DNA of 56,213 bases, taken from the NCBI GenBank assembly GCA_015478675.1, contig JADMIH010000006.1, forward strand, positions 1 to 56,213. The letters run 5' to 3'. How positions within the stretch are numbered: the stretch's first letter is position 1; every line of letters starts with the position of its first letter. Positions 26,285-34,391 of the stretch are shown here, one piece after another. The notes below the pieces were generated by a model. The model worked only from the letters and a program-made list of their open reading frames with translations. It was not told where the DNA came from and ran no database searches. The position numbers and the translations under genes were made by a program. Source of the stretch: Chloroflexota bacterium (GTDB lineage: Bacteria > Chloroflexota > Chloroflexia > QHBQ01 > JADMIH01).

Positions 26285-26356
26285 TGCGTAGTGCGTAAGG
26301 TACAAGCGCAACGCTGAAGGTTAAAGAGACACCCAATTACGCAACACTCAACACTC
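26285..26356. repeat. Intergenic palindromic repeat (family B, copy 2)
   Basis: The left arm contains GTAGTGCGTAAGG and the right arm AATTACGCAACACT. The core CAAGCGCAACGCTGAAGG matches the copy in the pepP-efp gap. It lies between efp and accB. Confidence 0.55.
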
Positions 26357-26375
26357 AACAGATAGCGGAGTTCAC

Positions 26376-26912
26376 ATGGTAAGGCTTCCCGATAAAGGTG
26401 ATGAACAGGGCCAGGCTGATGCTCCAACCCTGGGTGATTTGAGCCGTGAGGTCAAAGAGCTAGTACGTCTCATCTCGTCCACTGACATAAGCGAGCTTCA
26501 GCTGGAGAGCGGGCAGGTTCGGATTATTATCAAGCGTGGCAGCCAACACCCCGGCGGTCATGTCACTCCCATTTATGCGCCGATCTACTCAGTTGCTGCT
26601 GCCGAGGCCGCAAGTCCCGTGAGCCTTATCGGCCACAATCCGGCGCATGGTGAAGACATTGCCCTTGCCGAAGGAGAACAGTTGATCGTTGCTCCTATGC
26701 TTGGCACCTTCTACTCCGCTCCCGCCCCCACTGAGGACCCTTTCGTCACGGAAGGCGATTCCGTCGAGCCGGGGCAGGTGGTCGGCATTATAGAGGCTAT
26801 GAAGATGATGAACGAGATCGAGTCGGAAGTCGCAGGCCGTATCGCTCGCATTCTGGTCCAAAATGCTCAGCCCGTCGAATACGGGCAGCCGTTGATGGTA
26901 GTCGCAGGTTAG
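26376..26912 (+). CDS. accB: Acetyl-CoA carboxylase biotin carboxyl carrier protein
   Basis: This carrier holds the biotin that shuttles CO2 in the first step of fatty-acid synthesis. The 178-aa product has an N-terminal helical region (LSREVKELVRLI), a Pro/Ala-rich linker, and the biotinyl domain from about residue 103 with PMLGTFYSAPAP and biotinylated K143 in EAMKMMNEIES. The usual partner accC does not follow. It lies directly after efp, a common neighbour. Confidence 0.93.
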   Translation: MVRLPDKGDEQGQADAPTLGDLSREVKELVRLISSTDISELQLESGQVRIIIKRGSQHPGGHVTPIYAPIYSVAAAEAASPVSLIGHNPAHGEDIALAEGEQLIVAPMLGTFYSAPAPTEDPFVTEGDSVEPGQVVGIIEAMKMMNEIESEVAGRIARILVQNAQPVEYGQPLMVVAG

Positions 26913-27089
26913 GCTGTTGGAGCCACGAGCTTTGCGTCCGCGCTGAGAAAGTGCTTGCTCGGACCTGGTGCAAAGAGAATCCACCTGCAAGGGCTTAGAG
27001 CATTGCAAGATATATAACGCCCTCTGCTTTTACCCCTTTACCTCTCTGTCCGCTAACGAGTGGAAGAGTGTGCCTGGAGTGTGCCTGAC

Positions 27090-28193
27090 ATGAGCATACG
27101 CAAGATTGGCCTGGGGCTGCTGGTAAGTGGCATTAGCCTCTACTTTGTTCTGCGCAACGTCGAGTGGCGCCAGGTCTGGGATCACTTGCAGCGGGTGAAC
27201 ATCGGCCTTTTCCTCCTTTCGATGCTCCTTATGCTGCTGGCCTATTTTTTAATGGCCTGGCGGTGGCAGCATTTACTCGATCCTCTTGAAATCTCTGCTT
27301 CCGCCGGAGCGACTGACGGCACTGCTCCCCGGGGAGTGCGCAGCCGCGAAAGTGTCTTTAGTCTTTATGGCAAGGTGCTGACAGGCTACTTCTTCAATGC
27401 CTTTTTCCCCGCCAGAGCCGGCGATATTGTGCGTGCATACCTGTTGGGTCGCACAACAGGCTTACGCAAGACCACCGTCATAGCGACTATCGTTATCGAG
27501 AAAGCCTTCGATGGGATCGCGCTTCTTCTGATGCTGCTGCTCAGCCTCCTGCTCCTTCCTTCAGCCACTTCTGCCAGAGGGATCGGGATTGACCCGACGG
27601 GCCTCGCATGGGCAGCGGGCATTGGGCTGCTGGCCGCTGTGGTGGGCCTCGCGCTCTTTTACTTCTACAGCGCCCTTATAGCTTCCTTCGCGGAAAAGAT
27701 CATGTCGCTTTTGCCACTGCCGCAGAAAGTGCGGCGATTGCCTGTGCGCCTTGTGGAAACCTTTGCATCTGGTATGCACGTCTTCAAAAGCCCGCGCCCT
27801 CTGGCAAGCGCGGCTCTCATCTCGCTCGTCGTTTGGGCGGTGGTGGCGCTCATGTTCTTCGTGGCGCTCGCCTCATTTCAATCTCCTCTCTTTGGCGACC
27901 TCGAAAATCCCGTTGGACTTCTATTTATGACCGCTATCGTCAACCTGGGGCTGCTGGTACCCGCTTTGCCCGGTAATGTGGGCACATACGAGGCGCTCTG
28001 TGTGGCAGCTATGGCCTTTTTCAAGGTGGACAAAGAGTTGGCCGTAGCCTTTGCCCTCATATTCCACGTCGGCCAGCTTATCACTACACTGGTAGTCGGC
28101 CTCTTTGCCTTCTGGTCGCAGAATATGTCCCTCTCTGAGATGCGCCCCGTTGAGACGGAAGCCGAGGAGGAAGTCACCAACGCGCTGGCATAG
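27090..28193 (+). CDS. Flippase-like membrane protein (UPF0104/LPG synthase TM domain)
   Basis: This protein of about 367 aa has eight or so transmembrane helices. Family stretches include SLYFVLRNVEWRQVWDHL at the N-terminus, TGYFFNAFFPARAGDIVRAYLLGR (the conserved Pro-Arg-GD signature) and LVPALPGNVGTYEALCVAAM near the C-terminus. It belongs to the group containing the transmembrane part of lysylphosphatidylglycerol synthase and AglD-like proteins, which act on or flip lipids. The soluble catalytic domain of MprF is absent. The start is uncertain: ATG 27090 (MSIRK) is preferred to the GTG at 27060. Confidence 0.82.
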   Translation: MSIRKIGLGLLVSGISLYFVLRNVEWRQVWDHLQRVNIGLFLLSMLLMLLAYFLMAWRWQHLLDPLEISASAGATDGTAPRGVRSRESVFSLYGKVLTGYFFNAFFPARAGDIVRAYLLGRTTGLRKTTVIATIVIEKAFDGIALLLMLLLSLLLLPSATSARGIGIDPTGLAWAAGIGLLAAVVGLALFYFYSALIASFAEKIMSLLPLPQKVRRLPVRLVETFASGMHVFKSPRPLASAALISLVVWAVVALMFFVALASFQSPLFGDLENPVGLLFMTAIVNLGLLVPALPGNVGTYEALCVAAMAFFKVDKELAVAFALIFHVGQLITTLVVGLFAFWSQNMSLSEMRPVETEAEEEVTNALA

Positions 28194-28299
28194 ACGCGTG
28201 TGGAAAGAGCACGCTAAGCTGCTCCTCTTGCATTGTGCTAAACTAACACCCATCCCCTTCTCTCAGGGAAAGGGGAATAGATTAGATGAACACAGAGCA

Positions 28300-28329
28300 A
28301 TAAAAGCCCCTCCCATTTATGGGGAGGGG
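28300..28329 (-). terminator. Rho-independent terminator downstream of obg
   Basis: CCCCTCCC (28307-28314) pairs with GGGAGGGG (28322-28329) and on the minus strand is followed by CTTTTATT. It lies 130 bp beyond the obg stop. The rest of 28194-28455 holds further short palindromes but no gene. Confidence 0.6.
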
Positions 28330-28455
28330 TCCTTCCCTAGTGCAATGCTAGGGGTCATAACCCCTGGCTGGACAAGACCATCTGTAGCTCAGATATCCTC
28401 TGCCGTAGCCTACTATACACGGGCTGGCGCTGCTTGCAGATCAGTAACCACCTGG

Positions 28456-29916
28456 CTAGCTTTTCTGCTTGCCCGGACCTTCGTGGCGCTTGCGCCTCGA
28501 TGGGCTCTTCTCGAAGCGCACCCAAGGTTCGTCGCTCCACTCTAGCTCGGTGTGTGCTATGGTAACTGTGTCGCCTGGCTCGATGCCTGCCTCCCTTAGC
28601 GCGTGAGTTACCCCCAGCTTCTCCATCTCTTTTTGCAGCCGCTCAAGGGCGAAGGGATTGCTCATGTCCGTCATCGTGACGAGCCGTTCTATGCGGGGGC
28701 CGGTAACCCGGAACATCCCTTTGCCCTCCTGTGCCACTTCATACCGGTTAGACTCGGCGGCTACGTGGTGCGGTCGCACCACTACCTCTTCCCCTTCCTC
28801 TTCCTCCCACTCAGGCCTGGGCAGTTCACGCAGCCTGGCCGCAACCACCCGCATTAGCTCCTTCACCCCGGCTCCTGTGGCCGCAGAGATAGGATAGACA
28901 TCATAGCCCATGCCGTTGAACTGCTTTGTGAGGGCGGGCAGGCGATCACGCACTTCTTGCAAGTCAATTTTGTTGATCGCTATGATCTGCGGCTTGGTCG
29001 CCATAAGAGGATCATATTCTTCAAGCTCATCATTGATCCTCTTGAAATCGGCTACAGGGTCGGTAGTCTGCGAGACGTGCGCCTCTACCGAGGATGGGTC
29101 CTCCACGCCGCTCTCCGCGGCAGCTTGCCGCATTTCTTCTTGCCACAGCCCTGCCGAGCCGTCTACCATGTGTACTAGCAGACGGGTGCGCTCTACGTGC
29201 CGCAGAAAATGCAAGCCGAGGCCAGCCCCGCCACTCGCGCCCTCTATCAGGCCGGGAATATCTGCCATGACAAAGGTCTCATCGTCCACAGTCACTACCC
29301 CCAGCATAGGAGCAAGGGTAGTAAACGGGTAGTCGGCTATCTTCGGCTGGGCGGCGCTCACGGTGGCGAGCAGAGTAGATTTACCAACGTTCGGGTAGCC
29401 GAGCAGACCTACGTCGGCGATAATCTTTAGCTCAAGGTGCAAGAGGCGCTCTTCACCGGGCTCGCCTTTCTCCGCGAAGCGAGGAGCCTGATGGGTCGAA
29501 GTGGCGAAATGCACGTTGCCCAATCCGCCTCTGCCACCACGCGCCACCATAAGGGTCTGGCTGGGCCGCACCATATCCGACCGCACTATCTCGGAGGCCG
29601 CACCCGACACAGGGTTTTCGTCAACGACCTCAACGAATGTCCCTGGGGGCACATCTATATAAAGGTCCTCGCCTGCCTTGCCGTGCTTCTGGCGGCCACT
29701 TCCTGCACCTCCATGAGTTGCCTTGAAGTGCTGTTTGAAGTGGAAGGGCAAGAGTGTGTTAAGGTCAGGGTTGACGCGCAAGTATACGCTGCCGCCCCGC
29801 CCGCCATCTCCACCGTCGGGACCGCCCTTCGGTTCGTACTTTTCTCGTCGAAACGACGCGCTGCCATCGCCGCCGTTCCCGGCCTTTACCCAGATGCGTG
29901 CTCTATCGTAAAACAT
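28456..29916 (-). CDS. obg: GTPase Obg/CgtA
   Basis: Obg is an essential GTPase that acts in large-subunit ribosome assembly and stress signalling. The 486-aa product has the glycine-rich Obg fold (1-160, with GGDGGRGG and VARGGRGGLGN), the G domain with P-loop GYPNVGKST at 173-181 and DIPGLIEGAS as G3, then NKID. A C-terminal OCT domain (about 390-460, with FRVTGPRIERLVTMTDMSN) follows. The basic tail (SRRKRHEGPGKQKS) may contact RNA. It starts a minus-strand gene group. Confidence 0.96.
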   Translation of the reverse strand: MFYDRARIWVKAGNGGDGSASFRREKYEPKGGPDGGDGGRGGSVYLRVNPDLNTLLPFHFKQHFKATHGGAGSGRQKHGKAGEDLYIDVPPGTFVEVVDENPVSGAASEIVRSDMVRPSQTLMVARGGRGGLGNVHFATSTHQAPRFAEKGEPGEERLLHLELKIIADVGLLGYPNVGKSTLLATVSAAQPKIADYPFTTLAPMLGVVTVDDETFVMADIPGLIEGASGGAGLGLHFLRHVERTRLLVHMVDGSAGLWQEEMRQAAAESGVEDPSSVEAHVSQTTDPVADFKRINDELEEYDPLMATKPQIIAINKIDLQEVRDRLPALTKQFNGMGYDVYPISAATGAGVKELMRVVAARLRELPRPEWEEEEGEEVVVRPHHVAAESNRYEVAQEGKGMFRVTGPRIERLVTMTDMSNPFALERLQKEMEKLGVTHALREAGIEPGDTVTIAHTELEWSDEPWVRFEKSPSRRKRHEGPGKQKS

Positions 29917-29962
29917 GGTCTTTGGGATTGGGGATTAGAGGCTACGGATCAGTAGCTGCTCT

Positions 29963-30400
29963 CTAATTCCTTGTTTTCAGCAAAACCTCGGCTTTGCTAA
30001 CTATCTCCTTATCTTTTCGGTAGGTGAGTAGACTCGATGCCTGGTCAATGGGTATCCAGCGAACTTCAGATACCTCCCAGTTTGGGCCACCGAGGAGATA
30101 GTTATCTGCCCTCATAAGGTAGTGATATACAGTCTTACGGGTAAGGCCCTCCTTCGGACGCCTGTAGAAGTATACCACTTCATCAATGGGCAAGAGGATA
30201 TGAGCATCGAGGCCTGTTTCCTCCCTGACCTCACGCACGGCGGCTTGCTCACGGCTCTCCCCAGCCTCTATATGCCCTTTGGGAAGCGACCAATCATCGT
30301 GCCGCGCTCGCTGCACAATCACAATCTCGTAGCCCTGATCAACCTGACGGTAAACAACGCCTCCCGCCGAGTATTCGCTTGTGGTTTCTGCTCCTGCCAT
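29963..30400 (-). CDS. Nudix hydrolase (Ap4A/MutT type)
   Basis: This 145-aa Nudix enzyme carries the complete box GHIEAGESREQAAVREVREETG (GX5EX7REUXEEXGU). The N-terminal SAGGVVYR and SLPKGHIE resemble bis(5'-nucleosyl)-tetraphosphatases and related (di)nucleotide or inositol-phosphate hydrolases. The substrate cannot be fixed by eye. It lies 46 nt upstream of obg (29917-29962) on the same strand. Confidence 0.88.
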   Translation of the reverse strand: MAGAETTSEYSAGGVVYRQVDQGYEIVIVQRARHDDWSLPKGHIEAGESREQAAVREVREETGLDAHILLPIDEVVYFYRRPKEGLTRKTVYHYLMRADNYLLGGPNWEVSEVRWIPIDQASSLLTYRKDKEIVSKAEVLLKTRN

Positions 30401-30516
30401 TTTTTGCGCTCTGAGGAGGGTAAATATGCAAGCGTCCAGATAAGAGCAAGATGGGTGCCCTTGCCTACGAAGCAGGGTAAAGCATGAGGGGGTAAGGATA
30501 GTACATGCATGATCCC

Positions 30517-31188
30517 TTACGTTTCACGCATCTGCCTTGCAGTCACCCGCAGGGGTGCTATCTCAAGGAGATCACCCATACTTTCAAGCAGGTAATCAGG
30601 CTCGGCGGCAGCTAACTCCTGCTGAGAGCCTGCACCCCACAGAACGCCTGCCGTGTGCATGCCTGCCCCCTTGCCCGCCTCGATGTCTACTACCGCATCA
30701 CCTACGTAGAGCATTTGAGAGGCCGCTATATTCAGCTGCCTGGCTGCTACGAGCAGCGGGTCGGGGTGGGGCTTGTGCCGGGTGGAGTCCTCGTGCGTGA
30801 CTATCATGTCGAAGTATGACGCAAGGCCGAAGAGGTCAAGACCTTCGGTTGCTACCTCTATTCCCTTAGAAGTAACCACCCCCAGCTTCAACCCCATATC
30901 GCTCAACCGGGTCAGCGTCTTGTGCGTGCCGGGCACAAGGGTCACCGCAGTGTCGTGTGTGGACCGCTGGTAGGTACGGTAGACGTTGCGTAGCTCCACG
31001 CTGCGCCCAGGGGCTAACTCCTCAAAGCATTCAGGCAAAGAGCGCCCCAGAGTGGGCAGGATTTCTTCGCGGCTCATCTCACGCCCCAAACAGGTGCTAG
31101 CTGTATGCTGCCAGCAGTCAATGATGTGGTCAATAGAGTGAATGAGCGTTCCGTCAAGGTCAAAGAGTACAGCTTTTAGAGGTTGCAT
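30517..31188 (-). CDS. HAD-family phosphatase (Gph/PpaX-like)
   Basis: This HAD phosphatase of about 223 aa has motif I in FDLDGTLIHSI, motif II in VVTSKG, the lysine motif around HKPHPDPLL, and motif IV in YVGDAVVDIEAGKGAG. The helical cap is of type C1. Phosphoglycolate phosphatase or pyrophosphatase PpaX are the closest types, but the substrate is undetermined. I use the ATG at 31188 (MQPLKAVLFD) since an upstream ATG at 31248 adds a 20-residue tail outside the fold. Confidence 0.87.
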   Translation of the reverse strand: MQPLKAVLFDLDGTLIHSIDHIIDCWQHTASTCLGREMSREEILPTLGRSLPECFEELAPGRSVELRNVYRTYQRSTHDTAVTLVPGTHKTLTRLSDMGLKLGVVTSKGIEVATEGLDLFGLASYFDMIVTHEDSTRHKPHPDPLLVAARQLNIAASQMLYVGDAVVDIEAGKGAGMHTAGVLWGAGSQQELAAAEPDYLLESMGDLLEIAPLRVTARQMRET

Positions 31189-31266
31189 AGCTTTCTTATA
31201 GCCGGGCAGGGTTTGCGCTGCATTCGTCCGGTGGTGGCGCAGATGCATGTAAACAAAGGCATGAGC

Positions 31267-31318
31267 TAAGCCCCTACCCTGTGGTGAGTAGGGGTTGCGG
31301 TCTACTTCGCGGGGCTTA
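31267..31318 (-). terminator. Alternative hairpins at the greA 3' end
   Basis: TAAGCCCC (31267-31274) pairs with GGGGCTTA (31311-31318), overlapping the greA stop. CCCCTAC can alternatively pair with GTAGGGG (31288-31294). There is no long T-tract, so termination is plausible but not sure. Confidence 0.4.
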
Positions 31319-31783
31319 GCCGACTTTCAGGATGGTGAACTCTTCGATGCCTCCGGGGGTCTCGACGCGCACTTTGTCCCCCTTTTTGTGGCCCATGAGC
31401 GCCTTGCCTACGGGCGATTCGTTTGAGATACGCGACTGCCGCGGGTTGGCCTCGGCAGAACCAACCATCGTCCAGTCGTACTCCTCCCCTTCGCCATCGC
31501 GTAGCTTTACCTGTGAGCCGAGCGCTATCGTGTCGCTTTTTACTCCCTCGATCACTTTGGCATTCTGGAGCATATGCTCCAGCGTGCGAATGCGGCCTTC
31601 GACCCAGGCTTGCTCATTTTTGGCGTCTTCGTACTCGCCACTCTCCGATATATCGCCATCCAGCTTGGCCTGCTGAATGCGGTCGGCCACCTCCGGGCGG
31701 CGTGTCATCTTTAGATGTGTAAGTTCTTCTTCGAGAGACGATTTACCCTCAGCAGTGAGGTATACAGGCTTGTCCATTACCAT
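31316..31783 (-). CDS. greA: Transcription elongation factor GreA
   Basis: GreA enters the secondary channel of RNA polymerase and stimulates cleavage of backtracked RNA. The coiled coil carries the acidic tip DGDISESGEYEDAKNEQ (with the D/E pair), flanked by the family start KPVYLTAEGKSSLEEEL and the C-terminal SPVGKALMGHKKGDKVRVETPGG. It has about 155 residues from the ATG at 31783, which follows GAGAGGAAG. The upstream in-frame ATG at 31825 lies inside the structured leader. The leader contains an intrinsic terminator, recalling the attenuated greA leader (GraL) of E. coli. Confidence 0.95.
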   Translation of the reverse strand: MVMDKPVYLTAEGKSSLEEELTHLKMTRRPEVADRIQQAKLDGDISESGEYEDAKNEQAWVEGRIRTLEHMLQNAKVIEGVKSDTIALGSQVKLRDGEGEEYDWTMVGSAEANPRQSRISNESPVGKALMGHKKGDKVRVETPGGIEEFTILKVG

Positions 31784-31828
31784 ATTTAACTTCCTCTCAG
31801 GGTAACTCTTACAGAGCGCCCGCAATAG

Positions 31829-31864
31829 AAAAAACTGAGAAGCCTAACTTTCCGGCGCTCTCAG
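31829..31864 (-). promoter_or_regulatory. Intrinsic terminator/attenuator in the greA leader
   Basis: On the minus strand CTGAGA (31859-31864) pairs with TCTCAG (31835-31840), with GCC/GGC inside, and is followed by six T (31829-31834). This lies between the promoter and greA. GAGCGCC of the left arm can instead pair with GGCGCTC about 40 nt downstream, near 31814-31820, giving an antiterminated fold. Confidence 0.65.
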
Positions 31865-31890
31865 CTCAGTAAACCCTTCGGGTTGGCGCT

Positions 31891-31919
31891 ATTATACGCA
31901 AAACGGGCGTAGCGCGCAA
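31891..31919 (-). promoter_or_regulatory. Promoter of greA
   Basis: On the minus strand TATAAT (31891-31896) has TTGCGC (31914-31919) 17 bp upstream. Transcription would start about 100 nt before the greA ATG. Confidence 0.55.
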
Positions 31920-31997
31920 GCTTTTGCACATACCAATTGGTACTACCCCTTCGGGGGCCGCTCCTTTCGGGACCTTTGTTGCCGGTAAGCGCCTCCT

Positions 31998-32519
31998 CTA
32001 CGACATCTCGCCTTGCCCAACCTGGAATCCACCGCTTTTGCTTGCAGCGGCCTGCCGTAAGGCCATGCGAACTAGCTTGACCTGTCCTGAAGTTATCGCT
32101 TGGGGCAGTCCGTCGGGCGTGAAGAAGCGAGCTTCATCAATTTCGGCGTTGGACTTGAAGTTGTCTAGTGTCTCACCGCCCGCCGGGTGGCAGGCGAAGA
32201 TCATATCTACGACCCTGCGATTGCGGTGCGACGACAGGGACAAGAGAGCATCTATCTCGACCTCGATGCCTACCTCTTCGCGGATTTCTCTACGCAGGCA
32301 CTCCTCCAGCATCTCGCCCGGCTTCAATCCACCCCCTGGCAAGCCCCAGGGCCTTCCTCCACGATAGGTATGGCGAAGTAGCAGCACATTGCCTTGTTCG
32401 TCGCGCACCAGGCCCATCACCCCCACGTTGAACTTGGGAGTGAGCCAGAAGATAATAGCTCCGCGCATTGCTCGTGTCAGCGGCAAATGACCCCAGAGAT
32501 AAGTTACCGTTCTGTTCAA
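31998..32519 (-). CDS. Nudix hydrolase
   Basis: This 173-aa Nudix protein has the box GGGLKPGEMLEECLRREIREEVG. The preceding WGLPGGGLKPGE and SLSSHRNRRVVDMIFACH resemble MutT/ADP-ribose pyrophosphatase-type enzymes. Its hydrophobic N-terminus (AMRGAIIFWL) may simply be the first strand. It starts at TTG (32519) with GAGAGGA upstream. The substrate is unknown. It lies between greA and a lipoprotein gene, all on the minus strand. Confidence 0.85.
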   Translation of the reverse strand: MNRTVTYLWGHLPLTRAMRGAIIFWLTPKFNVGVMGLVRDEQGNVLLLRHTYRGGRPWGLPGGGLKPGEMLEECLRREIREEVGIEVEIDALLSLSSHRNRRVVDMIFACHPAGGETLDNFKSNAEIDEARFFTPDGLPQAITSGQVKLVRMALRQAAASKSGGFQVGQGEMS

Positions 32520-32549
32520 TAGTTGTCCTCTCCGATGATTGTGTAATAG

Positions 32550-33515
32550 TCACGGTGCTGAACTATCCAGCACCACCTCACCTGTCATCGCATCAAAGAA
32601 GATGAAGGTCTGTTTTGCAGGGTCTGAGCCGAACATTTCGTAAGCCAGTTGTGGGGAAGAACCCCCGGCTTGTGGAGTGGGGAGCGGGCCGAGGCCGAGG
32701 CCGTCAGGGGCCAGCAAGGCCACACCTATCTCAGCCGATTTGCCGCGCGCTCCCGCTTTGTCAAGCACTTTATCTGAGTCTACCATTTTAGAGAGATCAA
32801 GCGCGGAGAGGCTAAGGTATGACATGTTATCTGCGGCGAAAGCGTTAACCATGTCGCTGTTTACCCCGCCTTGTTTCACCAGGTCTATCTGTGTGCCGTC
32901 GATGCTAACTGCTATTGCCCCATTCGCCGACGGCGAGAAGACCACAAGCGTCCAGTTGCTTCCCTTGCCTCCGGGTGTTGTCTCGTTGACGCTTGGATCG
33001 CCTAAGCTGCTGCCCAGCACATTCTTTTGCTGGCCTGGGCGCACGTTGCTAAGCAGTGCAAAGCGGGCATCAGATTGCCAGGCCAGCGCCTTTGGCTTAA
33101 GGCTTGCGAGCGCTTGCAGAGCAGTTATCTCCGCGCCTGTGCTTGTGGCTGTCACCGGTGTGGGGCTGGGTTGGTTATCGCTAACCGTAGATATCGCGGG
33201 GGCGGCGGTTCTATCTACTACGCTGCCTGTTGGGGCCGGCATGGTTCCTGTCAGGATGCCCTGTGGCGTAGCCGCCAGGTCAGTTGGTGAAGTCTCTCCC
33301 AGCGTGAGCGTTGACTGTGGTGTAGTTATGGTAGCTATCATAGCTGTCGTTGGCGTGATGTTCGGGGTAGCGATGCTCATCGTAGGGCCGGGTGTCGGCG
33401 TCATGCCGGCGGGTTGGCTGTTGTCGCATGCGCTGAGAATAATCGTGCTTACCACCAGCACGCAAAGTAATCTAGTCAACGGCGTTCCGCTGTGTGTCAA
33501 AATGCTATCCTCCAT
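32550..33515 (-). CDS. Predicted lipoprotein
   Basis: This lipoprotein of about 321 aa has an N-region with Arg, a hydrophobic core LLCVLVVSTIIL and lipobox LSAC, so it should be lipid-anchored outside the cell. Residues about 22-140 are a Thr/Pro/Ala/Ile-rich linker. The C-terminal domain (about 140-320) contains LASLKPKALAWQSDARFALLSNVRP and ends TFIFFDAMTGEVVLDSSAP. It resembles exported domains of unknown function. I chose the ATG at 33515 to place the signal peptide at the start. The role is unknown. Confidence 0.75.
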   Translation of the reverse strand: MEDSILTHSGTPLTRLLCVLVVSTIILSACDNSQPAGMTPTPGPTMSIATPNITPTTAMIATITTPQSTLTLGETSPTDLAATPQGILTGTMPAPTGSVVDRTAAPAISTVSDNQPSPTPVTATSTGAEITALQALASLKPKALAWQSDARFALLSNVRPGQQKNVLGSSLGDPSVNETTPGGKGSNWTLVVFSPSANGAIAVSIDGTQIDLVKQGGVNSDMVNAFAADNMSYLSLSALDLSKMVDSDKVLDKAGARGKSAEIGVALLAPDGLGLGPLPTPQAGGSSPQLAYEMFGSDPAKQTFIFFDAMTGEVVLDSSAP

Positions 33516-33702
33516 TGTTTTTGCGTAAAAGGTGATATTGCCTTGCAAGGATGAGGCACATGTTGCCTGCCGACTTATATCCTTCATAAGCCGAAGTTTG
33601 CTCCCCAGAGTCTTTGGCCCGCCTTATTATAACCCAGGCGCGTAGTCTGGGCTGCGAGTCGGTCATTCTCCGGCTCCTTGACAACACTGTTTGCTCTTTG
33701 CC

Positions 33703-33727
33703 AAAGAAAAATCCCCAGCCATGGGGA
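33703..33727 (-). terminator. Rho-independent terminator after hpt
   Basis: On the minus strand TCCCCA-TGGC-TGGGGA (33712-33727) is followed by TTTTTCTTT (33703-33711), 47 bp beyond the hpt stop. Confidence 0.75.
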
Positions 33728-33773
33728 GGGGGTCTTGCCAGGTGTCAGGCGCGGCTAGCTATCAGAAAGGCAG

Positions 33774-34367
33774 CTACCGCTTGTTCTTTAGCACCCCTAT
33801 GTACGGAAGGTTGCGGTAGCGCTCATTGTAGTCAAGCCCGTAGCCGATGACAAACTGGTCAGGGATCTCGAAGCCTATATAGGCCGTTGGCACATCTATC
33901 AGCCGGACGCTCGACCTGTCGAGTAGAGTACATATCCGCAGCGATGCGGGTTGCCGCCCGCGCAACAATTTCATCAGGTAGCCAAGAGTGAGGCCGGTGT
34001 CTATTATATCTTCGATCAGCAGCACATGACGGCCTGTGATAGGCTCGTCAAGGTCTTTAAGTAGCCGCACGCCGCCCGAATTACGGGTTTCGGGGCCGTA
34101 GGGTGTGATCGCAAGGAAGTCTGCGCTGACGGGCACATCGAGTGGTATGGCACGCATCAGGTCGGCCATGAAAGGCACCACGCCTTTGAGTACCCCAAGC
34201 ATATGCAGCGGCTTGTCGGGTGTTACGCCCAGGCTGCGGTAGTCCTGGGCTATTTCATACGCCAACTCACCAATGCGGCTCTGTAGCTCATCTTCGGAGA
34301 CAAAGACTTCCACATCAATATCGGCGAGTATAGAGGATTCGGTTGTCAGAGAAGGGGTCTCGATCAT
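33774..34367 (-). CDS. hpt: Hypoxanthine phosphoribosyltransferase
   Basis: This enzyme salvages hypoxanthine (and often guanine) to nucleotides using PRPP. The 197-aa product has the PRPP loop VLLIEDIIDTGLTL, the flexible-loop residues in FLAITPYGPETRNSGGVR, LGVLKGVVPFMADLMRAI and the C-terminal VIGYGLDYNERYRNLPYIG. The N-terminal 20 residues precede the fold. It lies 24 nt after the nuclease-like gene on the same strand and ends before a clear terminator. Confidence 0.95.
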   Translation of the reverse strand: MIETPSLTTESSILADIDVEVFVSEDELQSRIGELAYEIAQDYRSLGVTPDKPLHMLGVLKGVVPFMADLMRAIPLDVPVSADFLAITPYGPETRNSGGVRLLKDLDEPITGRHVLLIEDIIDTGLTLGYLMKLLRGRQPASLRICTLLDRSSVRLIDVPTAYIGFEIPDQFVIGYGLDYNERYRNLPYIGVLKNKR

Positions 34368-34391
34368 AAATCACTAGCCCTGGTAAGGAGG

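Noticed and set aside
32677..33528. 283-aa ORF antisense to the lipoprotein gene
   Set aside because: It mirrors the Thr/Pro/Ala-rich codons of the real gene, which has a clear lipobox; no independent motif or Shine-Dalgarno.
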